From Veillonellaceae bacterium (GTDB taxonomy: Bacteria; Bacillota; Negativicutes; Veillonellales; Veillonellaceae), in NCBI GenBank assembly GCA_900766245.1, contig CAAFUR010000027.1, positions 1 to 64,000 on the forward strand: a stretch of 64,000 nucleotides of DNA, read 5' to 3'. Positions 19,096-27,445 of this stretch are shown here, piece after piece (the first letter of the stretch is position 1; every line of letters starts with the position of its first letter). Under the pieces are notes generated by a model, which was not told the origin of the DNA, did no database searches, and worked only from the letters and a program-made list of their open reading frames with translations. The translations under genes were made by a program, and so were the position numbers.

Positions 19096-19512
19096 ATGAA
19101 AATTTCTACTAAAGGTCGATATGCATTACGTGTTCTAGTGGACTTAGCAGAACATAGCGTAGATCGGAATGTATCTATCCGCGAAATGGCGGAGCGCCAA
19201 AGAATTTCTGATAAATATTTAGAAGGAATTGTAGCACGATTGAGTGCGGCAGGATATGTAAAAAGTGTGCGTGGTAAATACGGCGGCTATCAATTAACCA
19301 AGGAACCAAAAGACTATACAGTCTATGATATTCTTGCGGCTACAGAAGATTCCATTGCCGTTGTGGCTTGTTTAGAGGAAGAAGTGAACACATGTCCAAT
19401 GAGCGATGGATGTCGTACATTACCATTATGGGAGCATTTACAAAACCATTTACGCGAGTATATGCAAAGTTTAACATTACAGGATGTCATCGACCGACAT
19501 TTCTCAGTGTAA
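19096..19512 (+). CDS. Rrf2/IscR family transcription regulator
   Basis: A 138-residue winged-helix regulator with the family start MKISTKGRYALRVLVDLAEH. Three cysteines, C92, C100 and C106, sit where IscR binds an Fe-S cluster, so it may sense Fe-S status; CymR, the cysteine-metabolism member, lacks these. Usual targets are Fe-S assembly or sulfur genes, but no isc/suf genes are adjacent. It is followed 30 bases later by a MarR-type gene, probably cotranscribed. Confidence 0.85.
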   Translation: MKISTKGRYALRVLVDLAEHSVDRNVSIREMAERQRISDKYLEGIVARLSAAGYVKSVRGKYGGYQLTKEPKDYTVYDILAATEDSIAVVACLEEEVNTCPMSDGCRTLPLWEHLQNHLREYMQSLTLQDVIDRHFSV

Positions 19513-19542
19513 GATTTGAAAAAAGGGTAAGGGAAGTTAGAA

Positions 19543-19989
19543 GTGAAAAAAGAGAAGGAAAAATTAGACGTAGAAACCCATGTAGGGTTTCCCTTGTATG
19601 CAGCAGCCAAAGAAGTATTTCGGGCCTGCCAACCAGAATTGACTAAGCTTGGATTGACCTATACGCAATACTTAGTAATGTCTGTTATTTGGGAATTAAA
19701 AACGGTGAATTTAAAAGCTATCGGAACTAGATTGTTCTTAGATTCTGGCACATTAACACCATTGTTAAGAAAGCTAGAATTAAAAGGCTTAATTCTTCGT
19801 GAGCGTTTTAAAGAGGATGAGCGTTCTATGGTGATTACCCTAACAGCAAAGGGACAATCATTACAGAAAAAGGTTCGTCATATTCCTGCATTAATCGAAT
19901 CAAAACTTGGCTTAGAACAAGAGGAAATGCAAGTATTGCAAGGGCTATTGTTCAAAGTGCTGCATCATGTAAAAGGCTACAAAATCTAA
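19543..19989 (+). CDS. MarR/OhrR-like transcription regulator lacking the sensing cysteine
   Basis: A 148-residue MarR family protein. Its N-terminal half aligns well with OhrR, the organic hydroperoxide sensor (shared core LTKLGLTYTQYLVM, then DSGTLTPLLRKLE and KEDERS). At the position of the reactive cysteine C15 of B. subtilis OhrR it has G15; the only nearby cysteine is C29. It probably binds DNA as a dimer but may sense something other than peroxide, or use C29. The GTG start at 19543 follows GGGAAG. It precedes an MFS exporter gene, a possible target, but a strong hairpin and a promoter separate them. Confidence 0.85.
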   Translation: MKKEKEKLDVETHVGFPLYAAAKEVFRACQPELTKLGLTYTQYLVMSVIWELKTVNLKAIGTRLFLDSGTLTPLLRKLELKGLILRERFKEDERSMVITLTAKGQSLQKKVRHIPALIESKLGLEQEEMQVLQGLLFKVLHHVKGYKI

Positions 19990-20010
19990 TTAGACGTACT
20001 TGTAAGATGA

Positions 20011-20050
20011 GTAGAGGATAGTTGATACCATATCAACTATCCTCTACTTT
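20011..20050 (+). terminator. Terminator hairpin of the GAGGA..GTTGAT family
   Basis: A perfect 17-bp stem (GTAGAGGATAGTTGATA at 20011-20027 with its complement at 20031-20047) and a CCA loop, followed by TTTTG. The stem sequence resembles hairpins at 22761, 36611, 42392, 45466 and 50231. Confidence 0.8.
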
Positions 20051-20076
20051 TGTTTCTTCCTATACAGGGGGATTTG

Positions 20077-20105
20077 TTGGGGCCTAGTAGTAGATGTGTT
20101 ACAAT
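20077..20105 (+). promoter_or_regulatory. Predicted promoter of the MFS transporter gene
   Basis: TTGGGG at 20077-20082 and TACAAT at 20100-20105 are separated by 17 bases, 36 bases before the start codon. Confidence 0.5.
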
Positions 20106-20141
20106 AAGGTTACAATCTGAAGTTAGTAGAGGATGTGAAAT

Positions 20142-21347
20142 ATGAAACGATTACAACAAACAGGAATGGTAGCGGTGTGGATCCTTACTATAGGAATGTC
20201 ACTGCTAGCTATTTGCTATACTATGATTATTCCCTTCCTTCCTGTATATTTGTTAGAACTGGGAGTAGAACAGGAACATTTGGCCCTTTGGTCGGGATTG
20301 TCATTTTCCATTTCTTTTTTTATTTCTGCTGTTATGGCTCCCATTTGGGGGCGACTAGCGGATCAACATGGAAAGAAACTAATGGCTATTCGGGCAGGAA
20401 TTTTAATCGGCGTATCCTATTTATGGGGTGCCTTTGTACAAGACGAATATCAATTTTTACTAGTTCGAGCATTCCAAGGGTTTGCCAATGGCTTTATGCC
20501 AGCTGCTATGACTATGGTATCGGTGTTGGTGCCGAAAGAACGAGTAGGCACAGCGATGGGTATCTTTCAGATGGGATTAGTCCTAGGGAATACAGTAGGA
20601 CCTTTAACTGGAGGACTCACAGAACTAGCAGTAGGGATGCGACCGGTATTTATGGTGGCAGGCATTACCTTATTTATCGTAACTGCTGCCATCGCTATTT
20701 TTGTGAAAGAACCACAGGTTGAAAGTGCAGCGCCAGTGAAAGTCACTTCTTTCAAGGAAGATTTACAAGAGGCAAAAGGCAATAAGGTATTGCTCCATAT
20801 TTTAGGGTTATATTTTCTCGTGCAATCTGCCATGCTTATGTTACAACCTATCGTGGCCATTTATGTGGGCGAACTAAAAGGCTCTATGGAGGGTGCTGCT
20901 ATGTTAGCGGGGTCTATCCTAAGCGGTGGAGGTGTGATGGGCATGATTATGACCAATGTGTGGGCTGTCTATGGACAACGACGAGGATACTTTAGGGTTA
21001 TCTCTTATGGACTGTTGGGTACAGGAACTGTATTATTATTGCAAAGTTTACCATTTGGTCTCTGGTGGTTCGGTATTTTACAATTGCTCATCGGCGTATT
21101 CATTGTGGGTATCTTCCCATCCCTTGGCTCAGCCATGACGGTGAATACAGACCCGTCAGTGCGTGGTCGAGTATTTGGGCTCGCCACGACATCGCAACAG
21201 TTGGGAAACATGATGGGACCTTTGTTTGCTAGCGTAGTAGCGACCTACTGGGGGACGTCCTATGTGTTCCTCGTAGCAGGTATAGGGATGATACTTATTG
21301 GCTATGTAGTATTGAAAGTCCATGGAAATCGTCCCAACATTCTATAG
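20142..21347 (+). CDS. MFS transporter, probable drug:H+ antiporter (DHA1 type)
   Basis: A 401-residue, 12-segment major facilitator protein. The loop 2-3 signature appears as APIWGRLADQHGKK, and the antiporter motif C region as MGLVLGNTVGPLTGGL, which points to export rather than uptake. The ATG follows GAGGATG. The substrate is unknown. A MarR-type gene immediately upstream is a candidate regulator. Confidence 0.85.
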   Translation: MKRLQQTGMVAVWILTIGMSLLAICYTMIIPFLPVYLLELGVEQEHLALWSGLSFSISFFISAVMAPIWGRLADQHGKKLMAIRAGILIGVSYLWGAFVQDEYQFLLVRAFQGFANGFMPAAMTMVSVLVPKERVGTAMGIFQMGLVLGNTVGPLTGGLTELAVGMRPVFMVAGITLFIVTAAIAIFVKEPQVESAAPVKVTSFKEDLQEAKGNKVLLHILGLYFLVQSAMLMLQPIVAIYVGELKGSMEGAAMLAGSILSGGGVMGMIMTNVWAVYGQRRGYFRVISYGLLGTGTVLLLQSLPFGLWWFGILQLLIGVFIVGIFPSLGSAMTVNTDPSVRGRVFGLATTSQQLGNMMGPLFASVVATYWGTSYVFLVAGIGMILIGYVVLKVHGNRPNIL

Positions 21348-21352
21348 GTGGA

Positions 21353-21381
21353 TAGACGTCATATACCAAGTGTGATATAAT
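21353..21381 (+). promoter_or_regulatory. Predicted promoter of guanine deaminase
   Basis: TAGACG at 21353-21358 and an extended -10 (TGATATAAT, hexamer 21376-21381) with 17-base spacing, about 85 bases before the start codon. Confidence 0.6.
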
Positions 21382-21465
21382 TCACTCATACACGACATGC
21401 TATATACGCATGGTGCTTTAAACTTCATACGGCAATTGTATAAGGTTATACACGGAGGTGGTTCT

Positions 21466-22743
21466 ATGCAAGACACATTGATTTTGAAAGGACATATTCT
21501 GTACACACCGAATCCAGCACAGTTGGTAGCCATACCACATGGATACATTGTGGCTGTAGAAGGTGTGGTTGTACACTGTAGTGAAACTTTGCCAAGTTCC
21601 TATGAGGGATTGCCTGTAGTTGACTATGGAGACCAACTTATCATTCCGGGCTTTGTAGATACCCATGCCCATGCACCACAATATTGTAATCGTGGTCTTG
21701 GTATGGATAAAGAGTTACTCCCTTGGCTTGAGATGTATACATTTCCAGAGGAAACGAAGTTTAAAGACCCAGACTATGCCCGCCTAGTGTATGGTGCCTT
21801 TGTACGTGATTTATGGCGACATGGCACAACCCGTAGTATTCTATTTGGCACGATTCACAAGGACAGCACAATAGTGTTAATGGAACTGTTGCAAGAAGCG
21901 GGATTATCTGCTTTAGTGGGCAAGGTGAATATGGATCGAAATAGTCCAGACTTCTTGATTGAAACTACGCAGCAGTCTTTAGCAGATACGAAAGCGTGGT
22001 TAGAAGTATCGAAATCATTTGGCCCCCTTGTAAAACCAATTATTACACCGCGTTTTGTGCCGTCTTGCACGAGTGAACTCATGCGTGGATTAGGGGAATT
22101 GGCTAAGGAATATGATGTGCCGGTACAATCGCATTTGTCGGAAAATCACGGGGAAATCGAATGGGTAGCCTCCTTGCACCCAGAATCACCAAGTTATACA
22201 GATGTGTATTATGAACATCAACTGATGGGACAGACTCCAACAGTAATGGCTCATTGCATTCATTTGAGCGAAGCAGAAATGGATCGCATGGAAGAAACGC
22301 AGACCATGGTGTCCCATTGTCCATATTCCAATGTCAATTTGTCCAGTGGTATTGCACCGATTCGTAAATTGTTAGATCATCATATTCCAGTGGGGCTAGG
22401 GTCTGACATTTCAGGAGGACATGCAGTGTCCATGGCAAAAGTATTGATGGAAGCTATTGGTCTATCTAAAATGAAATGGGTCGAAGTAGATCATCAATAT
22501 GCACCGTTAACCTTGAGCGAAGCCTTCTACTTAGCCACTAAGGGTGGAGGAATATTCTTTGGTAAGGTAGGTAGCTTTGAAGAGGGCTATGAATTAGATG
22601 CTCTTGTCATCGATGATAGATCTATGTTTGATGCGAATGAACGGTCTTTAGAAGAACGATTGGAACGATGGATATATATCGGTGATGATCGCCATATCAT
22701 GAAACGCTATGTGGCGGGTCGCTTGCTAGAAGAACCAAAATAA
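21466..22743 (+). CDS. guaD: Guanine deaminase
   Basis: A zinc amidohydrolase that converts guanine to xanthine. The ATG at 21466 follows GGAGGTGG; the product has 425 residues. The metal motif is GFVDTHAHAPQY with H67 and H69. The downstream metal and active-site motifs are QSHLSENHGE, AHCIHLSE and GLGSDISGGH. The HAPQ variant and the following segment GLGMDKELLPWLEMYTFP are typical of guanine deaminases. The purine permeases at 15.8-18.8 kb could supply its substrate. Confidence 0.92.
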   Translation: MQDTLILKGHILYTPNPAQLVAIPHGYIVAVEGVVVHCSETLPSSYEGLPVVDYGDQLIIPGFVDTHAHAPQYCNRGLGMDKELLPWLEMYTFPEETKFKDPDYARLVYGAFVRDLWRHGTTRSILFGTIHKDSTIVLMELLQEAGLSALVGKVNMDRNSPDFLIETTQQSLADTKAWLEVSKSFGPLVKPIITPRFVPSCTSELMRGLGELAKEYDVPVQSHLSENHGEIEWVASLHPESPSYTDVYYEHQLMGQTPTVMAHCIHLSEAEMDRMEETQTMVSHCPYSNVNLSSGIAPIRKLLDHHIPVGLGSDISGGHAVSMAKVLMEAIGLSKMKWVEVDHQYAPLTLSEAFYLATKGGGIFFGKVGSFEEGYELDALVIDDRSMFDANERSLEERLERWIYIGDDRHIMKRYVAGRLLEEPK

Positions 22744-22760
22744 TATACATAGATACAAGA

Positions 22761-22831
22761 AGAGGAACGTTGATCGAATCGGTCAACGTTCCTCTGTTGT
22801 ATTACAGTATTTTGTTACAGTCCCTTATTGA
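22761..22831. repeat. Hairpin of the GAGGAACGTTGA family with conserved 3' tail
   Basis: A perfect 13-bp inverted repeat (AGAGGAACGTTGA at 22761-22773, complement at 22783-22795) between convergent guaD and the histidine kinase gene. It is followed by a tail with ATTTTGTTACAGTCC at 22809-22823 that recurs after the hairpin at 42392. There is no long T-run on either side, so it is a poor textbook terminator. Confidence 0.7.
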
Positions 22832-22886
22832 GTAGTTATGTTATTAGACACATATCTCTAGTCTAGTGGTATACAGGTCTAAGAGT

Positions 22887-24308
22887 CTATACTTGCTCTT
22901 CTAATTCTGTATCCGATTCGGGTTGAAGTGGTAAATGGAATCCGAAGACGGTGCGTACGTCTGGGGTGCTTTCTACTTCTAATGTACCTTCGTGAAGTTG
23001 CACAACATTTTGTACAAAGAAGAGTCCAAGGCCGAGACCTTTGTTTTCTTTTGATGTACGAGATGGGTCTACTTGGTATAAGCGGTCCCAAATCATAGGG
23101 ATACTTTCAGGAGGAATACCGATGCCATCATCTTGGACGAAGATATGAATCGTATCGCCTAAGGAAACTTCAAAATGGATGCTATGATGAGCAAATTTGA
23201 AGGCATTATCCAACAGATTGGCCATCGCTTGTTGCAACAGAATTTGGTTGCCATGAACGATGATGGAGGGATCAATATGGCTAGTGAAGGTCAGTCCCTT
23301 ATCCTGACTCAAGCGAGCATAGGTAGAGGCTAGTTGTTGTGCTACCTCTGAAAGGGGAACTGGTACCTTATCGATGTTGGTTAAACTGTCTAGGCGTGCT
23401 ATCTCTAGTAATTGTGACACCATATCAGCCATGCCCTTACTTTGCATAAAAATATTTTGAAAGCTTTCCTTAGCTTCTTCTAAAGAAGATACATATTGGC
23501 GGGCGTAATCACTTTCTGCTTGGATCACGGCGATAGGCGTGCGCAATTCATGAGATATATCGGAATTAAATCGTTTCTCCCGATTGGATGCCTCTTCCAA
23601 ACTACTAAGCATATGGTTGAAAGTAGATGCCAACTGATACATAGTATCTCCCGATTGCGGGATGTTTTCGATGCGTTCCGACAAATCTCGTTTCAATGAA
23701 ATTTGTTCCGCTAAATTTGTTACAGTGCGCACTGGTTTTAAACCACGTTGGATAATCCAATACCCGCCAATGGAGGCAACGGTGACAAAAAGGATGCCCC
23801 CTAGCAGTAAAGCTAGGAACATATTGTTAGATTTTCTGTCCAGAAAACTCATCGGTACGACGCCACGAATGTAACCTTGTACGCCCGGCATATGTTGGAT
23901 AGGTACATCATAATACAAGAAAGAATGAGCATCTTGGCTGACTTCGGTGATACCATCAAAAGAAGGTGGCGCATTTTTAGAGAATCGGTCTGGTGGATTG
24001 CCTCGTAAGATGATGCCGTCATGGGAGTAGACCAACAGAAAGATACCCTCATCAAAAGGTTTGTATTTTCTTGGATGATTAGCAGCCTCAATGACCTTTT
24101 CTTGCAAGTCCGTACGAATTTCGTTTTGATCCGAAATGTGGGTAAATTGCATTACGAATGTAGCAAGGAGCCCAATCATCAGCAAGAGAAAGATAGAATA
24201 CCAACTAGTGATCTTATACACCAAAGGAACACGTAATAGAACGGTCTCTATAGAATTCCATATAGGCTGTATGACACTATGGTACATACGATTGACGATA
24301 GAACGCAT
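22887..24308 (-). CDS. Two-component sensor histidine kinase
   Basis: A 473-residue membrane kinase. Membrane segments lie at about 35-57 and 162-186, enclosing an extracytoplasmic sensor of about 105 residues. A HAMP linker follows, then the phospho-acceptor H253 in SHELRTPIAVIQ, the N-box NLLDNAFKFA, DDGIGIP, and the G-box GLGLGLFFVQ. It follows its response regulator by 3 bases, so the pair is cotranscribed. The signal sensed is unknown; the order resembles ArlS/CssS-type systems. Confidence 0.92.
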   Translation of the reverse strand: MRSIVNRMYHSVIQPIWNSIETVLLRVPLVYKITSWYSIFLLLMIGLLATFVMQFTHISDQNEIRTDLQEKVIEAANHPRKYKPFDEGIFLLVYSHDGIILRGNPPDRFSKNAPPSFDGITEVSQDAHSFLYYDVPIQHMPGVQGYIRGVVPMSFLDRKSNNMFLALLLGGILFVTVASIGGYWIIQRGLKPVRTVTNLAEQISLKRDLSERIENIPQSGDTMYQLASTFNHMLSSLEEASNREKRFNSDISHELRTPIAVIQAESDYARQYVSSLEEAKESFQNIFMQSKGMADMVSQLLEIARLDSLTNIDKVPVPLSEVAQQLASTYARLSQDKGLTFTSHIDPSIIVHGNQILLQQAMANLLDNAFKFAHHSIHFEVSLGDTIHIFVQDDGIGIPPESIPMIWDRLYQVDPSRTSKENKGLGLGLFFVQNVVQLHEGTLEVESTPDVRTVFGFHLPLQPESDTELEEQV

Positions 24309-24311
24309 AGA

Positions 24312-24986
24312 TTATTCCTCGGTGCGGAATACATAGCCGACGCCACGAACCGTTTGAATTAATTTTTTGTTTTCATCGATATCGACCTTTTTGCGCAAGT
24401 CTTTGATGTATACGTCGATGAGGTTGGAGTAACTTTCATAGTCGTATTCCCACACATGGTCGAGAATTTGTTGGCGAGACAAGACGATATTGGGATTGCT
24501 TGCTAAATAGAATAACAAGTCAAATTCTTTGGCAGTTAACGTTAAGGGCTCGTCATTAAGAAAGACAGATCGACTTTTATGGTTGATACGCAAAGGGCCA
24601 GCAGTGATATCTTCTACCGCTTGGTTACGACCACGGCGAGCTAAGGCATAGATGCGAGCGATGAGTTCGTCAAACTCAAAGGGTTTCACTAAGTAGTCAT
24701 CGGCCCCTAGGTTTAATCCAGATACTTTATCTTCTAGGGCATCTTTGGCAGTTAAGAAAAGGACCGGTGTTTTGTTGCCTTCGGCGCGCATTTGTTGTAC
24801 CACTTCATGACCATCCATTTTTGGCATCATAATGTCCATGACGATCACATCATAACTGGATGTAGAAATATAATCTAATCCATCTTCGCCGTTATAGCAT
24901 TGGTCTACAATCATAGACTCTACTTTCAAACGTTTGGCGATAATATTATTCAGCATTTCTTCATCTTCAATAATTAAGACTTTCAT
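24312..24986 (-). CDS. OmpR-family response regulator
   Basis: A 224-residue regulator: receiver domain with phospho-acceptor D51 and conserved K101 (KPF), then a winged-helix DNA-binding domain ending in VRGVGYVF. The start is the ATG at 24986 behind AAAGGAG. It is the partner of the adjacent kinase. Its targets are unknown. Confidence 0.94.
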   Translation of the reverse strand: MKVLIIEDEEMLNNIIAKRLKVESMIVDQCYNGEDGLDYISTSSYDVIVMDIMMPKMDGHEVVQQMRAEGNKTPVLFLTAKDALEDKVSGLNLGADDYLVKPFEFDELIARIYALARRGRNQAVEDITAGPLRINHKSRSVFLNDEPLTLTAKEFDLLFYLASNPNIVLSRQQILDHVWEYDYESYSNLIDVYIKDLRKKVDIDENKKLIQTVRGVGYVFRTEE

Positions 24987-25098
24987 AAGAACTCCTTTCA
25001 TAGGTTAGTATATAGTTGTATTGTATCGTATTTTTAACATACTTTAAAGAGATATATGGAAGTAGTATAGCCGTTGTACATGAAAAGACCATGAATGA

Positions 25099-25127
25099 TT
25101 GCTTTATGCGGTAGGGTCACCTATAAT
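25099..25127 (+). promoter_or_regulatory. Predicted promoter of the S component-kinase pair
   Basis: TTGCTT at 25099-25104 and TATAAT at 25122-25127, spacer 17 bases, 43 bases before the start codon. The leader is too short to hold a cobalamin riboswitch. Confidence 0.65.
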
Positions 25128-25170
25128 AAAGGTAGAAATTATGATTTGTTCTTCCCTAGGAGTGGTTATT

Positions 25171-25662
25171 ATGAATATTAGAACAATGACGGCCTACGCC
25201 TTACTGATTGCTCTTTGCGCTATTGGCGGACAGATCCATTTTGGAGTATATTCCATTGGATTTGATTCATCACCAGCCTTTGTGGGAGCCTTACTGTTAG
25301 GTCCTGTAGCGGGTGCTGTGCTAGGTGCTTTAGGACATATAGCAACAGCTGCCTTCACGGGGTTTCCTCTCAGTGTCCCCATCCATATGGCAGTCGCTAT
25401 TATTATGGCAGGGACTGGGGCTAGCATTGGATATATAATGAAACGAATGACTTCATCTTTCTCTTATGTAGTGAGTGGTATACTGGGGTATATCGTTAAC
25501 ATTGGTATCGGACTCGCCGTGATTGCATGGATGACACAGAGTACAGAGATTGTGGCTATTTTATTTGTGCCTTTGTCTTTAGCCTATGTATTGAACTATG
25601 TAGGGGCGGCTCTTGTAGTGAGTCAGTTGAATCGAGTGTTTGGTGGTAAACGAAATGCGTGA
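25171..25662 (+). CDS. ECF transporter S component, probable alpha-ribazole transporter (CblT-like)
   Basis: A 163-residue, very hydrophobic protein with about six membrane segments, of the ECF substrate-binding type. The start is the ATG at 25171 behind AGGAGTGG. It would depend on the EcfA1A2T module at 11.9-14.4 kb. The assignment to alpha-ribazole rests on its 8-base overlap with a gene that looks like alpha-ribazole kinase; CblT and CblS form such a pair in other Firmicutes. A different vitamin precursor is possible. Confidence 0.6.
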   Translation: MNIRTMTAYALLIALCAIGGQIHFGVYSIGFDSSPAFVGALLLGPVAGAVLGALGHIATAAFTGFPLSVPIHMAVAIIMAGTGASIGYIMKRMTSSFSYVVSGILGYIVNIGIGLAVIAWMTQSTEIVAILFVPLSLAYVLNYVGAALVVSQLNRVFGGKRNA

Positions 25663-26368
25663 TATAACGAGACTTTCCTTGAAAGAGAATGAAGATTGGA
25701 TCATTGCCAGTGATATTAGCAGTGGTATTGGGTTACAGGAGCATGATGTGCTAGCCGTACCCTATGCCATGGTAGGTGCCTTCGCAGCTCGTGTGGCAAT
25801 GCTTGAAATTCTATGCGCTAGAGGCACTGTGAAAGCCATACAATACCTCATTGGCGGCGACTACGATACGGTGGTGACCTCTGTGGTACAAGGAATTCAA
25901 GAAGAACTGGATACACTAGATATTACTGTGCCCATTAATGGTAGCCATGAAAGTAATATGAAAGTGAGCACTACTTCTGTAGGGATTACTGCCTTAGGAA
26001 TTGGGGAACCAGAAGTGCTTGGCACAGGAGAACCCTATGCTGTGTACGTATTAGGGAAACCCTTAGTAGGTCATGAGGTGCTAGAACAACCAGAGTGGAT
26101 TGTCACCTATGATGAGGTGAAACGAGCCTTGGCATATCCTAGCACATCTCGTGTGGTGCCCATTGGTTCTAGAGGTATCCGCCAAGAGTTGACGGTGCTA
26201 AGTTATTTAGAAGGGGCATCCATGGAGTCCATAGAACTGACTGATGAGGAATTAGATCATAGTGGCGGACCTGCTACAGCGGTGCTTGTATCTGTTCGTG
26301 CCAGTGGTGAAACAGCGTGGTTAGCAGAGTTCCCTAAGGCGCAGTATGTAGGACGGCATAGGTTATAG
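25655..26368 (+). CDS. AIR synthase-like kinase, probable alpha-ribazole kinase (CblS-like)
   Basis: A 237-residue protein resembling the AIR synthase/selenophosphate synthetase fold. Visible landmarks are ASDISSGIGLQEHDVLAVP near the start, a segment GSHESNMKVSTTSVGITALG, and a glycine/alanine-rich middle. CblS phosphorylates alpha-ribazole so that the lower ligand of vitamin B12 can be assembled from salvaged precursor. It starts at the ATG at 25655, overlapping the S component gene. The function is inferred from fold and pairing. Confidence 0.55.
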   Translation: MRDITRLSLKENEDWIIASDISSGIGLQEHDVLAVPYAMVGAFAARVAMLEILCARGTVKAIQYLIGGDYDTVVTSVVQGIQEELDTLDITVPINGSHESNMKVSTTSVGITALGIGEPEVLGTGEPYAVYVLGKPLVGHEVLEQPEWIVTYDEVKRALAYPSTSRVVPIGSRGIRQELTVLSYLEGASMESIELTDEELDHSGGPATAVLVSVRASGETAWLAEFPKAQYVGRHRL

Positions 26369-26381
26369 AAAGGATATAGAT

Positions 26382-27356
26382 ATGAAACAATTACGATATT
26401 ATATAGCATTGGCACTAGTGGCTGGTGGATTGACGGTAGCTCAAGCAGAAGCAAACCCATATGGTGTAGTGAGTCCTCCTGATTGGGAATACCAAGCGCT
26501 CATGACATTGGTAAAACATGGAGCGATTACGGATACTAAAGGGATAGACTTAGGGTCACGAGCATTCACTAGAAAAGAACTCATCCCTATGATGGCAGAT
26601 GTGGTATCACGTCGTGAAACCATGAATGAAAGTGACCGCATGTTGGCATTGCGACTGTACAATGAAAATCGTCGGTCCATTATGAATTATGAAATTGAAC
26701 AAGAAGAAGCAAAATCAGATAAAGTACAGGCGGATAGTACGGATGAGGGTACCCCAATCGCAGTGGAACCAGCCTTAACGAAAGAAGAAATCCAAAAGAA
26801 AATGGAAGCCTTCCAAATTGATACATCTGCGTTGCCAAATCGTAGCGGTGTACAAGTTCGCACCTCTCAACAAGGATCCTCTCAGCGAAGCCATTTGGAA
26901 TTAGTAGTGCCTTCGGTGAAGAACCAAGGAAACATAGACTTACAACCAATTGATGGAGAAGTACAAGCGGCTATGGCTGGGAGCCAATGGGATGCGTCCA
27001 AAAAGGAACAACGACCGCTTATAAAAGCCGCAAAACAAGAGTGGGTTCTATTGCAAAAAGCAGAGCGCAAACAAGAACGGGTAGATGCTCAATCCCAACG
27101 CCAATTAGAGAAAGCACGACGAAAACAAGAGGCGTTGGCAAAGAAAGAGCAACAACGATTGGCAAAGGCGGAGCGAGCTAAGTTACAAGCAGAACAAAAG
27201 TTGGCGAAACAACAAGCAACAGAGCAAGCTCGATTAGCAAAACAACAGGCTAAGAAGGAAGCGCAACTAGCAAAAGAGCAAGCTAAGGAGCAAGAAAGAT
27301 TGGCAAAACAAGAGCAAAAAGAACGAGATAGACTGGCGAAGAAAGCTAAGAAATAA
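26382..27356 (+). CDS. Envelope protein with degenerate SLH-like segment and Lys/Ala/Gln-rich coiled-coil tail
   Basis: A 324-residue secreted protein, no firm family. A signal peptide ends near AQAEA (residues 19-23). Residues about 35-80 (YQALMTLVKHGAITD, then FTRKELIPMMADVV) look like a single weak S-layer homology motif. Residues 100-210 are polar and low in structure. From about 210 to the end there is an almost uninterrupted Lys/Ala/Gln/Glu helix with repeated LAKQQAK/ERLAKQ units, which would form a long basic coiled coil, TolA-like in character. It follows the CblS-like gene by 13 bases. A periplasmic linker between outer membrane and cell wall is a guess. Confidence 0.65.
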   Translation: MKQLRYYIALALVAGGLTVAQAEANPYGVVSPPDWEYQALMTLVKHGAITDTKGIDLGSRAFTRKELIPMMADVVSRRETMNESDRMLALRLYNENRRSIMNYEIEQEEAKSDKVQADSTDEGTPIAVEPALTKEEIQKKMEAFQIDTSALPNRSGVQVRTSQQGSSQRSHLELVVPSVKNQGNIDLQPIDGEVQAAMAGSQWDASKKEQRPLIKAAKQEWVLLQKAERKQERVDAQSQRQLEKARRKQEALAKKEQQRLAKAERAKLQAEQKLAKQQATEQARLAKQQAKKEAQLAKEQAKEQERLAKQEQKERDRLAKKAKK

Positions 27357-27367
27357 GGGAAATACAT

Positions 27368-27396
27368 TTGCTATTATCGAAAAAGTTCGGTATACT
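27368..27396 (+). promoter_or_regulatory. Predicted promoter of the acetyltransferase gene
   Basis: TTGCTA at 27368-27373 and TATACT at 27391-27396, 17-base spacer. Confidence 0.6.
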
Positions 27397-27445
27397 AAAG
27401 GTTAGCAATCCATTTGGTGTACTTTCATCATGAACCGGAGGAACT

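Noticed and set aside
20135..20722. A 195-codon frame overlapping the MFS gene
   Set aside because: It is in another frame of the transporter gene and its composition (many Ser, Tyr, Arg, Cys) is typical of a shadow.
25001..25170. Cobalamin riboswitch before the putative alpha-ribazole genes
   Set aside because: No B12-box-like segment, and the predicted transcript leader is only about 40 bases.
27060..27350. Repeated DNA suggesting a CRISPR or tandem repeat array
   Set aside because: The repetition comes from Lys/Ala/Gln codons in a coding coiled coil; there are no regular spacers and no cas genes.
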